This document shows, piece after piece, positions 1 through 8,255 of a DNA stretch of 64,000 nt. Position numbers and translations under genes: made by a program. Source of the stretch: Dyella_B sp035503745 (GTDB lineage Bacteria > Pseudomonadota > Gammaproteobacteria > Xanthomonadales > Rhodanobacteraceae); contig NZ_DATJTC010000011.1 of assembly GCF_035503745.1 (NCBI RefSeq), positions 124,001 to 188,000 of the forward strand. The letters run 5' to 3'. Numbering within the stretch: the first letter of the stretch is position 1; each line of letters opens with the position of its first letter. Below the pieces are notes generated by a model. That model saw only the letters and a program-made list of their open reading frames with translations, was not told the DNA's origin and ran no database searches.

Positions 1-25
1 ATGGGAAATGAGGCGGGGGCCGCAG

Positions 26-39
26 TTGATCGCGGTCAA
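26..39. promoter_or_regulatory. FNR/Anr-type box
   Basis: TTGATCGCGGTCAA matches the FNR consensus TTGAT-N4-ATCAA at 9 of 10 half-site positions. A class II site centred at 32.5 would put a rightward start point near 74, upstream of the small membrane protein and Usp genes. It could equally serve a leftward gene outside the window. Confidence 0.6.
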
Positions 40-342
40 GATCGCGCGCGGTCGGACGCGTAAGCTGACAACGGTCCAACTAAGGCGGAGTCGGCCATGT
101 CTGCTTGCAATTCAGCTTTTCCATGGAAAAGACCGCGCACGCCGGGCCGCCTCGGAAGGTTATGGCGTCTGATCGGCTGCCGGACCGCCGAATGGGCAAG
201 GTGGTTGCTCCCCTCTGCGGGTCGCGGCGCGCCGGCGCTTGTGCCGGTGCGCGCATATCGTTTCGAACCATCGATGGTACGCGGGCAAGGTGGCCGGTAT
301 CCGCATCGTTGATCCACGCGGCATGGCCAAGCGAGACACTCC
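40..342. other. leader region with no convincing gene
   Basis: About 300 bases lie between the FNR-type box and the first plausible gene. An ATG at 97 has a purine-rich AAGGCGGAG upstream and opens 71 codons. The product is rich in Arg, Trp and Pro, resembles no family I know, and another frame is open across the same bases. It may be a long 5' leader or hold a small unrecognised gene. Confidence 0.4.
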
Positions 343-528
343 ATGAGAACTCAATCGAACGATCCGGCGTTTTCGACGCGCTCCATCTTCTTTCTGCTTA
401 TGGCGGCGGCCAGTGCGCTGGTCAGCATTGTGCGCGAATACCAAATGGTTTGGACGGTCGCCGAGTGGATTTGCGGCATCAGCGTCCTGGCGTTGATCGC
501 CAGCCTGATCGCTGACGCCCGCAAATAG
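343..528 (+). CDS. small two-segment membrane protein
   Basis: This 61-residue protein has two hydrophobic stretches, at about residues 15-30 and 37-57, joined by a short loop containing REYQ, and it ends in a charged DARK tail. It looks like a small inner-membrane hairpin. No family is recognised. It ends 30 bases before the first universal stress protein gene on the same strand, so co-transcription under the box at 26-39 is plausible. The ribosome binding site is poor, which lowers confidence that it is translated. Confidence 0.45.
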   Translation: MRTQSNDPAFSTRSIFFLLMAAASALVSIVREYQMVWTVAEWICGISVLALIASLIADARK

Positions 529-558
529 CCTGCTCAATCGTCTCTGGGGAGATTAGCC

Positions 559-996
559 ATGTTCAAAAATATTCTGCTTCCCACCGACGGATCGGACCAG
601 TCGCTGAGAGCGGCGCAATTGGGCATCGCCATCGCCAAGCAACTGGGCGCGCGCGTTCATGCATACCACGTCCTGGCGCCGCTCGCGGCGATCGCTTATT
701 TTTCCGACTCGATCCGGCATTCGCCGGAAGACTACCGTAGCGAAGCGGTAAGCCGCGCGCAGCGGCAGTTGGATGCCATCGAAGCACTGGCCAAGGAAGC
801 GGATGTACCGTTCGATGGCGGTTATACCTTCGACAAGCGCCCTTATGCGGCGATTGTGGGTGCTGCGCGGCAATTCGATTGCGACCTGATCGTCATGGGG
901 ATCCACGGTCATACCGGCATCGACCGCCTGGTCATGGGCGGAGAAACAAACAAGGTGCTCAGCTGTTCGGATATCCCGGTTCTGGTGTGCCGGTAA
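559..996 (+). CDS. universal stress protein, single UspA domain
   Basis: A 145-residue cytoplasmic protein of normal single-domain Usp length. It opens with the typical hydrophobic strand followed by PTDGS. The C-terminal ATP-loop motif G-x2-G-x9-G-S/T appears as G114, G117, G127 but has Gly128 in place of Ser/Thr. Most Usp proteins with this loop bind ATP and help cells survive starvation or oxygen limitation. GGGGA about 10 bases upstream supports the ATG. Its closest relative in the window is the Usp at 18107-18544, which shares the N-terminal MFK-ILLPTDGS pattern, suggesting a local duplication. Confidence 0.9.
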   Translation: MFKNILLPTDGSDQSLRAAQLGIAIAKQLGARVHAYHVLAPLAAIAYFSDSIRHSPEDYRSEAVSRAQRQLDAIEALAKEADVPFDGGYTFDKRPYAAIVGAARQFDCDLIVMGIHGHTGIDRLVMGGETNKVLSCSDIPVLVCR

Positions 997-1185
997 ACGA
1001 ACGTTGTTGGCACCGCTCTAAGAAGCCTTGGGGGCTTGCCATGGTTCTTGGCGTTCGCCGAAATCAACGGTGAATCGCCGCCGCTGCGCCCGATTGTCGG
1101 ATCAGCGAACACACGATTGACGTCTCTCAGGCGCTGACGATGCACATGCGCGAAATGACAGGCATCGTCAGCAGCCTCTTGGTGA

Positions 1186-2082
1186 TTAGTGCTGCATGAA
1201 AATAGGCAGATCGGCGTTGGCGAGGACGTAGCGCGTCGCACCGCCCAGCACCCGTTCACGAATGCGGGAATGGCTGTAGGCGCCCATCACCAGCAGGCCG
1301 GCCTGCGTTTCGCGCGCCTTGTTCAGTATCGTCTTGCCGGCCTCGTCAGCGGCCACACGAATAAAATGGGGCTTTGCGGCGATGCCATGATGCGCCAGAT
1401 AGGTGATCGGATCGGGCTCCGTAACGCTGACTTGATCGCCGTATGGTGGGCGCATTTCTCCGTTGATCAGTGTTACGTGTTTGGCCAGTTGAATAAGGGG
1501 AAGCGCGCTGTGTAGTGCGCGGGTGGACTCGTAGGTGCCGTTCCAGGCGATAACGATGCGTTCAAAAGATACCGCGCCGTCCCAGTGTGGCGGGAGAACG
1601 ATGCATGGCGTACGGCTGCTTAGCATGCCCTCGCCAAGAATGTCGAAGACGCGTTCCTCATCGACGATGTCGCGCTCGATGATGATGACGTCATGCCATG
1701 CACCAAGCTTGCGCATCGTGGGTGCAATGGCGGTACGGGTCACCGCCCAGGTAGAGTGGCCCGCGCCGTAGCGTTTGGCGAAATCGCGGAAGGCGGCGGA
1801 CTCATCCGGCATTTCATAGTCGATGTCCGTCAGCAAGCTCATGATGGTTGGGTCGGTTTCATAAGCGCGCTGCTGCCTTAGCGAGCCGGGCACGTAGCAT
1901 CCCGTGACATTGCCGTTACAGCGCGATGCGATATCGATAGCCGTCACCAGCGATGCGCTCCAGGGCCCGGTCGATGTCGCCAAGGCCAGGATGTCGTGCA
2001 TCTGCGGTTCCGCCATCCTGGCCTTGGCGTCGGCCGCGTGCGTGCGGGCGATCGATTTACCGCGTAATTCATGTGCAAGCAT
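1186..2082 (-). CDS. universal stress protein, tandem-domain type
   Basis: A 298-residue protein made of two Usp-like halves. The N-terminal half is divergent and lacks a clear nucleotide loop. The C-terminal half, from about residue 170, ends with the loop G-A-Y-S-H-S followed by L-G-G-A-T, a variant of the ATP-binding motif with Ser for the second Gly. GGGAGG eight bases before the ATG fixes the start. It lies 33 bases downstream of the acetyltransferase gene on the same strand, so both are probably read from the FNR-type promoter near 2746. It converges with the first Usp gene. Confidence 0.88.
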   Translation of the reverse strand: MLAHELRGKSIARTHAADAKARMAEPQMHDILALATSTGPWSASLVTAIDIASRCNGNVTGCYVPGSLRQQRAYETDPTIMSLLTDIDYEMPDESAAFRDFAKRYGAGHSTWAVTRTAIAPTMRKLGAWHDVIIIERDIVDEERVFDILGEGMLSSRTPCIVLPPHWDGAVSFERIVIAWNGTYESTRALHSALPLIQLAKHVTLINGEMRPPYGDQVSVTEPDPITYLAHHGIAAKPHFIRVAADEAGKTILNKARETQAGLLVMGAYSHSRIRERVLGGATRYVLANADLPIFMQH

Positions 2083-2115
2083 GGCTCATACCTCCCAGAC
2101 ACAAGCAAGTAATTG

Positions 2116-2697
2116 TCATAATGCCAGCGAATAGATGGCCGACTTGGGGTCTTCCGGATGGGATTCGTGCTTGAATCCAAGATAGGTGGCCAACTCACGC
2201 ATGGCTTCATTGTTGACATCGTCGATGGAAAACATGCGCTTGAATTTATTCTCGCGGGCGATGGCGATCAGATGCTTCATAAGCAACACGGCCAGGCCGC
2301 GCTTGCGCCAGTCGTCCGCGACGGTGACCGCACATTCGCATTGGTCGCCGTCGGCGGTGGCGGCATAACGGCTCACGCCCACTTCGCGAAGCTCCCCGTT
2401 GTCGTGGGCGAGCGCCACAAAGGCCATGTCATGGACGTAGTCGACGTGCATGAGCTGATCAATTAGCTGCTTACTGGGCTCCTTGAAGTTGCAAAGGAAG
2501 CGTAGGCGCCTGGATTCCGGCGAAAGCCGGTTGATGAATCTTGTTTCAATCTCGCGATCTTCCGCACGCAAGGGTCGGATCAATACATGCGTTCCGTCGC
2601 GCAGCGGCTCGATCCAATGATCGCCCTGGATGACCGGCGGGATCGGGTTCTTGGTGCTGCCGGAGGTGGTCGATGGTTGTTTGGCGCTGGAGGACAT
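2116..2697 (-). CDS. GNAT-family N-acetyltransferase
   Basis: A 193-residue protein with a Ser/Thr/Pro-rich N-terminal tail of about 25 residues and then a GNAT fold. The acetyl-CoA loop is seen as the R-K-R-G-L-A segment after a VADDW strand, and a late N-N-E-A-M helix is typical of the family. The substrate is unknown. Stand-alone GNATs beside Usp genes may modify proteins such as acetyl-CoA synthetase, but that is inference. GAGG about eight bases upstream supports the ATG. It is first in a two-gene unit with the tandem Usp, behind the FNR-type box at 2781-2794. Confidence 0.85.
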   Translation of the reverse strand: MSSSAKQPSTTSGSTKNPIPPVIQGDHWIEPLRDGTHVLIRPLRAEDREIETRFINRLSPESRRLRFLCNFKEPSKQLIDQLMHVDYVHDMAFVALAHDNGELREVGVSRYAATADGDQCECAVTVADDWRKRGLAVLLMKHLIAIARENKFKRMFSIDDVNNEAMRELATYLGFKHESHPEDPKSAIYSLAL

Positions 2698-2780
2698 GGC
2701 GATAACCTCGCATGGGTTTCGAAAAGTTCGGCATGACGGGCATGGCGTATGTTTTTTAGCGCCCAGACGAGCGTCAGAAC

Positions 2781-2794
2781 TTGACCGTGATCAA
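2781..2794. promoter_or_regulatory. FNR/Anr-type box for the GNAT-Usp unit
   Basis: TTGACCGTGATCAA. Reading leftward, a class II start point lies at 2746 with TAAAAA (2758-2753 on the minus strand, 4/6 match) exactly at -12 to -7. This leaves a 49-base leader before the GNAT start codon. Confidence 0.75.
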
Positions 2795-2843
2795 TAGAAC
2801 GCGAGGCGGCCCTTAAGCGGCGGCAAAGCGGAGTTCACCGTGG

Positions 2844-2857
2844 TTGATTCAGGTCAA
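2844..2857. promoter_or_regulatory. FNR/Anr-type box for the rightward Usp
   Basis: TTGATTCAGGTCAA. The centre at 2850.5 predicts a start point at 2892, with AATAGT (2880-2885, 4/6 match to TATAAT) exactly at -12 to -7 and a 24-base leader carrying the ribosome binding site. Confidence 0.78.
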
Positions 2858-2915
2858 CGCGCGTCACACAGAGCCGGGAAATAGTGGAGCCTCGCCAACA
2901 CCGAGGCAGGCCGCC

Positions 2916-3719
2916 ATGCTCGATATCCTTGTCAACGTCGACGATATGCGCGACGACAATCCAGCAGTACGGGTTGGCCTGGACGTCGCTAGCCGCCATA
3001 ACGGCTTTGCCACGGGTCTGCACGTCGTCGATGTCTTTCCGTCGGCGCTCGCACTTCCCGATGCCGTGGAAATGCTCGCCATGGAAGAACGGGAGGCAAG
3101 GGCACGCGATGCCTGGTGGGGCGAGCTGTGCCGCAAGCGCGGTGTCAGGGGTGCATGGGAGGTGATCCGCGGCATCTATGTTCCCCTCCTGGCGAGGCGC
3201 TCGTGCATGGCCGATATCACTGTCAGCCATCTGCCCGATCAAAAGGATCCCTATCCAGCCAGCCTGAATTATGTAACCCGGGTGCTGCTTGCATCGTCCT
3301 CGCCCATGCTGCTGGTGCCATCGGCCTGGGATAAGGATTTCCGCGCCACAAAGATTCTCGTCGCCTGGAACAACACCCCTGAATCCATGCGTGCGTTGCG
3401 CGCCGCATTGCCATTCCTGCGCGAAGCGGAAATGGTCTATTTCGTCGATGGCACCGATGAAGGCGTCGCGGGCTTCTCACCGCCGCCATTGCCCGTACGC
3501 GACTGGTTGACGCGACAGGGCGTCACGCTGCACGCTGTGCAGCAATTTCCGGCCAACAATCAAGTGGGGGACGCGTTATTGGACAAGGTGCATGGCGTGC
3601 ACGCCGATTTGCTGGTGATGGGAGCATGGGGCCATTCGCGCATTACCGAGCTGCTGCTGGGCGGAACGACGCGCCATGTGCTGGAAAACGCGGCGCTGCC
3701 GGTGTTGTTGGCGCACTGA
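2916..3719 (+). CDS. universal stress protein, tandem-domain type
   Basis: A 267-residue two-domain Usp protein. The start at 2916 is chosen because GAGGCAGG precedes it by about five bases; an upstream in-frame ATG at 2844 falls inside the FNR-type box. The C-terminal domain carries G-A-W-G-H-S followed by L-G-G-T-T, a good ATP-loop match. The N-terminal domain is shorter and divergent. It faces the GNAT-Usp unit, giving a divergent pair with one FNR-type box for each direction. The Crp/Fnr gene follows on the same strand. Confidence 0.88.
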   Translation: MLDILVNVDDMRDDNPAVRVGLDVASRHNGFATGLHVVDVFPSALALPDAVEMLAMEEREARARDAWWGELCRKRGVRGAWEVIRGIYVPLLARRSCMADITVSHLPDQKDPYPASLNYVTRVLLASSSPMLLVPSAWDKDFRATKILVAWNNTPESMRALRAALPFLREAEMVYFVDGTDEGVAGFSPPPLPVRDWLTRQGVTLHAVQQFPANNQVGDALLDKVHGVHADLLVMGAWGHSRITELLLGGTTRHVLENAALPVLLAH

Positions 3720-3851
3720 TTGTCAAAAGGGCCTGTCGAGACCTTGTTACAAAACGTTACAAACCGTTGCCGGGGTGAACTACTGTCGTTACTTGCCGAG
3801 CCTAGAGTCGATCGCGTGGCGACAACGGATCACAGCTCGGGGGTAAGTGTC

Positions 3852-4589
3852 ATGACAGCGCTCGCATCGGACTTTCACGCCGCACCAGTCGGCAAACCGT
3901 ACGCATCACTGGCCTTGGCTGACCATTCCGGTGATATGGCTATCGACATCGAAGCCATTCGTGAACATGTACCGGTCCGGCGCTGCAAACATGGTGCTGG
4001 CCAGGGCGTCTATCACGCCGGCCAACCCTTCCAGGCGATTTATCTGGTGCACGCCGGTTCCTACAAAGTCTGCGAATTGGCCGACGATGGCCGCGAGCAG
4101 GTGACCGGCTTTCGCATGCGTGGCGAGCTGATCGGGATGGAATCGATTGGGTTGAAAGCCTACTCAAGCGATGCGATCGCCCTGGAAGACAGTGAAGTAT
4201 GGGAGCTTCCTTACCCGGCGGTGCTACGCGCCTGCCTGCACGTGCCCGACCTGCAGGCACACATCACTTTGGCTCTTGCGGCGGAAATACGCGGCGATCG
4301 CTCGTGGATGCTGATGCTGGGCACGCTCGCGGCCGAGCGCCGGGTGGCCGCCTTCTTGCTGGATGTGGCCGCTCGTTATGCGCGGCTCGGGTACAGTGCG
4401 CGGCATTTCATTCTGCGCATGAGCCGCATGGACATGGCGAGCTTCCTGGCGCTCAAGCATGAAACCGTAAGCCGCGCGCTGTCTCGTTTGCACGGACTCA
4501 ACTACATCGATGTGCAGCGCCGCGAAGTTCGCGTGCTGAACCTGGATGGCCTTCGTGGCATGGCGGGCGCGAGCGCGGCCGTGAACTGA
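3852..4589 (+). CDS. Crp/Fnr-family regulator lacking Fe-S ligands
   Basis: A 245-residue protein, close to E. coli FNR (250). It has a cyclic-nucleotide-type beta-roll at about residues 25-140, a dimerisation helix, and a winged helix. The recognition helix reads HETVSRALSRL and keeps the E-x-x-S-R residues that let FNR contact TTGAT half-sites. FNR's N-terminal cysteine cluster is absent, and the position of FNR Cys122 is Trp (SEVWELPY). Oxygen sensing through a 4Fe-4S cluster is therefore not expected; haem, NO or another signal as in DNR-type proteins is possible. The ATG at 3852 follows GGGGGTAAG. An in-frame TTG at 3720 would add 44 residues of unlikely sequence. Confidence 0.88.
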   Translation: MTALASDFHAAPVGKPYASLALADHSGDMAIDIEAIREHVPVRRCKHGAGQGVYHAGQPFQAIYLVHAGSYKVCELADDGREQVTGFRMRGELIGMESIGLKAYSSDAIALEDSEVWELPYPAVLRACLHVPDLQAHITLALAAEIRGDRSWMLMLGTLAAERRVAAFLLDVAARYARLGYSARHFILRMSRMDMASFLALKHETVSRALSRLHGLNYIDVQRREVRVLNLDGLRGMAGASAAVN

Positions 4590-4593
4590 GCGG

Positions 4594-6627
4594 TCAGGCG
4601 GACGCTTCGCGGTCAAGCACGCGGCGCAGGGCGACGCCAAGCTGTTCCCGGCGATAGGGCTTGCGCAGCAGCTCGAATGAGCCGAAGGAGTGCGAGTCGA
4701 TATCCATCGACGCGTATTCGTAGCCGGATGTGAAAAGAACCGGCAGGTGGGGGTACTTCTCGCGCGCCTTGGCCGCAAGTTCGAAGCCGGTCATGTTGCC
4801 TCCGAGCACCACGTCGGAAAACAGCAGGTCGATATCCGGGTGTGCCGCCAGCTGTTCCAGCGCCTGGTGGGCGTTGCTGGCCTCGTAGGTGACGTAGCCG
4901 AGTGAGCGCAAAAAGGTCGTTGCAACGCGTCGCACTTCATGTTCGTCTTCGACCACCAGCACGGTTTCATGGCCGCGGCGCGACACCGTAAGCGGCGTCT
5001 CTTCCGTGGCACCGGTGACGGCGACCGGCAGGTAAAGTTCCACCCGGGTACCGCGGCCGGGTTGGCTTTCGATGTTCAGATGGCCGCCCGATTGCTTCAC
5101 GAAACCATAAACCATGCTGAGGCCAAGCCCGCTGCCCTTGCCGGCCTCCTTGGTGGTGAAAAACGGATCCAGCGCGTGCGCCAGCACGTCGGCGGACATC
5201 CCCACGCCAGTGTCCGATACCGCAAACATGACGTAATCGCCCGGCGCAAGGCGCGTTTCGCCGTCGCCGCCGGAAGCGCGGTAGGCGCGTGCCGTAATGG
5301 CGAGACGCCCGCCGCGCGGCATGGCGTCGCGCGCGTTGAGCGCGAGATTGATCAAGGCGGCTTCCAGCTCGCCCGGATCGGCGTAGACCGGGGGAATGGT
5401 GCTTGCGCACTCGGCGGCGATGGTGACTTGCTCGCCGAGCGTGCGCCGCAACATGTCGCTGACATCGGCCAGCAATTGCAGCGTGCGAACGACACGTGGA
5501 AGCAAGTGCTGGCGGCGTGAAAAAGCCAGCAGCTTGCGCGTCAGGGCGGCGCCACGCTCGACCGCGCGCGACGCGCTCTCCAGCGTTTCACGCGTGGCGG
5601 GGTCTTCCGGCACGTCGATTTCCAGTAACTGCAGGTTGCCGGAGATCACCGTGAGAAGATTATTGAAATCGTGCGCGATGCCGCCCGTCAGCTGGCCGAG
5701 GGCATCCAGGCGCTGGGAATGCGCTAGTTGTTCTTCGCTGCGGCCGCGCTGCACCGCCGCCGCAAGGATGTTGGCGATCGACTGGAGAAAATAGAGGCGG
5801 TCGCGATCGAAGTAGCTTTTTTGCTGTGCGAATGCCAGCAACAGGCCCGTCGGGCCGCGACGGTCGGGCAATGGCACCACGGCAGCGTCAAGAAATACCT
5901 CCGACAATGCCGGGCAATGCTGTTGCAGACTCTCCATCGCCGCCATTTGTTCGAGCGATTGGGCATCGCCGGTCAACGTTGCATCGTGGGCAATGGCCTG
6001 CAGGGTCGGTTCATTGGACAGTGCCGCCAGCGCAGACTCCGAAAGCCCGATGGATGCAGGTATATGCAGGCGGGCGCGGTGGGTGTCGGCCAGCATGATT
6101 GCCGCGGCGGGAATCTGCAGGGTGTCCGTCACCAGGCCAGGCACCTCGATGATGGCCTTTTCATGGTGCGCCGCTTCAAGCAGGCTTCGGCTCACCTGCG
6201 CGACCGCTGCATCGAAACGCGCGCGCTGCAAGGCTTGCCTGGCCCGCTGGGTCTCGGAAATGTCACGGATCGATGCCGCAAACAACGTCCCCACGGACGC
6301 GACGACAGGGCTCAGGCCGATTTCAACCGGAAACGACTGCCCATCGGCGCGGATACCCGTCAATTCATAACCGGCGCCCATCGGCCGCACGCGTGGATTG
6401 GACATGTAGTGGGTACGGTGCGCTATATGCGCTTCCCGGATGGCGGCCGGTAACAACGCTTCGACCTTCAGGCCGGCGAGCTTGCCTCCTTCATAGCCAA
6501 ACAGGCGCTCGGCATGCGCATTGGCCAGGACGATGGTGCCGTGCAGGTCGACGACGATCATCGCATCCGGGGCTGTTTCGAACAGCGACTGGAACAAGCT
6601 GGCGTCGGGCGCTTGTCTGCTGAACAT
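4594..6627 (-). CDS. hybrid histidine kinase (PAS-GAF-HisKA-HATPase-REC)
   Basis: A 677-residue soluble kinase with no membrane segment. A PAS domain lies at about 10-125, a GAF-like domain at 150-300, and a dimerisation helix has the phospho-accepting His near 317 in GGIAHDFNN. The ATP-binding domain (405-535) shows DTGVGM and GKGSGLGL. A C-terminal receiver follows, with its Asp near 600 in the FSDVVLGG segment. The H-box with HDFNN is the type found in many PAS-linked cytoplasmic kinases. It follows the response regulator gene by eight bases on the same strand, so the two form a pair. The PAS and GAF domains suggest a cytoplasmic redox or ligand signal, but no haem-binding residue can be assigned with confidence. 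Confidence 0.92.
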   Translation of the reverse strand: MFSRQAPDASLFQSLFETAPDAMIVVDLHGTIVLANAHAERLFGYEGGKLAGLKVEALLPAAIREAHIAHRTHYMSNPRVRPMGAGYELTGIRADGQSFPVEIGLSPVVASVGTLFAASIRDISETQRARQALQRARFDAAVAQVSRSLLEAAHHEKAIIEVPGLVTDTLQIPAAAIMLADTHRARLHIPASIGLSESALAALSNEPTLQAIAHDATLTGDAQSLEQMAAMESLQQHCPALSEVFLDAAVVPLPDRRGPTGLLLAFAQQKSYFDRDRLYFLQSIANILAAAVQRGRSEEQLAHSQRLDALGQLTGGIAHDFNNLLTVISGNLQLLEIDVPEDPATRETLESASRAVERGAALTRKLLAFSRRQHLLPRVVRTLQLLADVSDMLRRTLGEQVTIAAECASTIPPVYADPGELEAALINLALNARDAMPRGGRLAITARAYRASGGDGETRLAPGDYVMFAVSDTGVGMSADVLAHALDPFFTTKEAGKGSGLGLSMVYGFVKQSGGHLNIESQPGRGTRVELYLPVAVTGATEETPLTVSRRGHETVLVVEDEHEVRRVATTFLRSLGYVTYEASNAHQALEQLAAHPDIDLLFSDVVLGGNMTGFELAAKAREKYPHLPVLFTSGYEYASMDIDSHSFGSFELLRKPYRREQLGVALRRVLDREASA

Positions 6628-6635
6628 GCCGGCGC

Positions 6636-7388
6636 TCAGATTTTGCGCACGGCAGGAGAAAACAGGTAACCCGCGCCGCGAATCGATTTGATGCGCTGCG
6701 GGTCGGCGGGGTCGGCTTCGATCTTGCGGCGCAGGCGGCCGATTTGCACGTCGATCGCGCGGTCGTAGGGGCCCGCATCGCGTCCATGGATGTGCGTCAT
6801 TAGCTGATCGCGGGAAAGTACCTGATTGGCATGTTCCACAAAGATTCGCAGCAGGGCGAATTCACCGCTGGTGAGGGCCAGCGGCTTGCCTTCCGGTCCC
6901 ACGACGTTGTGCGAATGCGAATCCAGCACGTAGCCATCGAATGCGTATCGATCATGCTCGGTAAGCCTGGGGGCTGCTTTTGACGGCGCAGAAGCGCGCC
7001 TTAGCACGCTGCGCACGCGCGCGAGCAGTTCGCGCAAATCGAAGGGCTTGGTTACGTAATCGTCCGCGCCAAGCTCCAGGCCCACTACGCGATCGACGGA
7101 CTCGCCTCGTCCCGTCACGATGATGACCGGGCCGTTCCAATGTTCGCGCAGATGGCGGGTAAGGCTCAGTCCATCTTCGCCAGGTAGGCCAAGATCAAGC
7201 ACCACGAGGTCGACAGGTTCCGCATCGAGAATCCTGCGCATCTGCACACCGTCCCCTGCCGTGCTGACGCGAAAGCCGTGCGAGCCGAAATAACGGCTGA
7301 AAATTTGAGTGATTTCAACATCGTCGTCGACTACCAGCAAGTGCATGGACGAGACGGGTGCCGACGTGTTGCCTGATGTGACGATCAT
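6636..7388 (-). CDS. OmpR-family response regulator
   Basis: A 250-residue two-domain regulator. The receiver has the acidic pair at D21-D22, the phospho-acceptor D65 in VVLDLGLPG and the conserved K114 in YVTKPF. The C-terminal OmpR-type winged helix includes SGEFALL and the closing RGAGYLF. It is the first gene of a pair with the hybrid kinase. It is transcribed away from the ABC exporter operon across a 171-base gap, so that operon is a candidate target. The N-terminal 14 residues before MHLLVVDDD look unstructured; initiation at that later Met is possible. Confidence 0.92.
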   Translation of the reverse strand: MIVTSGNTSAPVSSMHLLVVDDDVEITQIFSRYFGSHGFRVSTAGDGVQMRRILDAEPVDLVVLDLGLPGEDGLSLTRHLREHWNGPVIIVTGRGESVDRVVGLELGADDYVTKPFDLRELLARVRSVLRRASAPSKAAPRLTEHDRYAFDGYVLDSHSHNVVGPEGKPLALTSGEFALLRIFVEHANQVLSRDQLMTHIHGRDAGPYDRAIDVQIGRLRRKIEADPADPQRIKSIRGAGYLFSPAVRKI

Positions 7389-7511
7389 CTAAAGCCAGTG
7401 CTCCCTAAAGCTCCCAGCAGGACCGAGTACACCGTTTGCCTAGGATACGCCTGTACCGGACCGGTTGCAGCAAGGACGTGATGCCCAGGAGGATTTAAAT
7501 CGCATATTCAC

Positions 7512-7525
7512 TTGATTTGGCTCAA
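7512..7525. promoter_or_regulatory. FNR/Anr-type box, leaderless promoter for exporter operon
   Basis: TTGATTTGGCTCAA, a good left half and a 4/5 right half. The centre is 7518.5, exactly 41.5 bases before the A of the exporter ATG at 7560. TAGATT at 7548-7553 matches the -10 consensus 4/6 and sits exactly at -12 to -7, so the predicted mRNA begins at the start codon. Confidence 0.65.
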
Positions 7526-7559
7526 ATCCAGCCACATGACCCACCGCTAGATTCGGCCC

Positions 7560-8255
7560 ATGGAAAATGCTGCGATACAAGCGACTGGCCTATGCAAATC
7601 CTTCGGGGAAGGAGCTGCCGCGACGCAGGCGGTGCGCCAGGCAAGCTTTGAAGCGCGGTTTGGCGAAATGCTCTTTATCGTGGGTCCTTCGGGAAGCGGC
7701 AAGACCACGTTGCTGAGCATGATCTCAGGCATTCTCCGGCCGACATCGGGAACGGTAGTCGTCAAAGGCGCCGACCTTTGGCACCTGTCGGCCGACGAAC
7801 TGGCTGAATTCCGGCTCAAGACCATTGGTTTTGTGTTTCAGGATTTTCACCTGTTTCCCAAGCTGACCACAGCGGAAAACGTGGCGATCCCCCTGATTTT
7901 GCGCAAGGAGGATTGGGATGCCTCTCTTGCGAAGGGGACGCAGATGCTTGCTGTCGTAGGTCTGAAGGAGAGGGCTCAGCTTCCGCCCGTTAAGTTGAGC
8001 GGTGGCGAACAGCAGCGCGTTGCCATTGCGCGTGCATTGGTGGGGGACCCGCAACTGCTTATTTTGGACGAGCCGACCGCCTCGCTGGACGGCGATACCG
8101 GGCGAATGGTCATGCAGTTCGTGCGCGAGCATGTGCTCAATCCTACACGCTGCGTACTGATCGTCACTCATGACGCGCGCATCATCGAGTACGCCGATCG
8201 CGTCGTGCACATGGAGGACGGGCGCATTACGCCAGATACAGGCAAAAATCTATGA
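7560..8255 (+). CDS. ABC transporter ATPase, LolD/MacB/DevA type
   Basis: A 231-residue ATPase with Walker A GPSGSGKTT (42-50), signature LSGGEQQR (146-153), Walker B LLILDEPTASLD and a switch His in VTHDAR. This class powers MacB- and DevBCA-type efflux pumps or lipoprotein release rather than import. It is the first of four tightly packed genes: ATPase, membrane fusion protein, outer-membrane lipoprotein and permease. It overlaps the next gene by four bases. There is no ribosome binding site before the ATG, which agrees with a leaderless transcript. Confidence 0.93.
   Translation: MENAAIQATGLCKSFGEGAAATQAVRQASFEARFGEMLFIVGPSGSGKTTLLSMISGILRPTSGTVVVKGADLWHLSADELAEFRLKTIGFVFQDFHLFPKLTTAENVAIPLILRKEDWDASLAKGTQMLAVVGLKERAQLPPVKLSGGEQQRVAIARALVGDPQLLILDEPTASLDGDTGRMVMQFVREHVLNPTRCVLIVTHDARIIEYADRVVHMEDGRITPDTGKNL

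Noticed and set aside
97..312. 71-codon gene with a fair ribosome binding site near the window start
   Set aside because: Composition is not protein-like, there is no family match, and another frame is open across it. Kept only as a note in the leader region.
1117..1130. FNR-like TTGACGTCTCTCAG
   Set aside because: The right half is poor and it lies between two convergent genes, where no promoter is needed.
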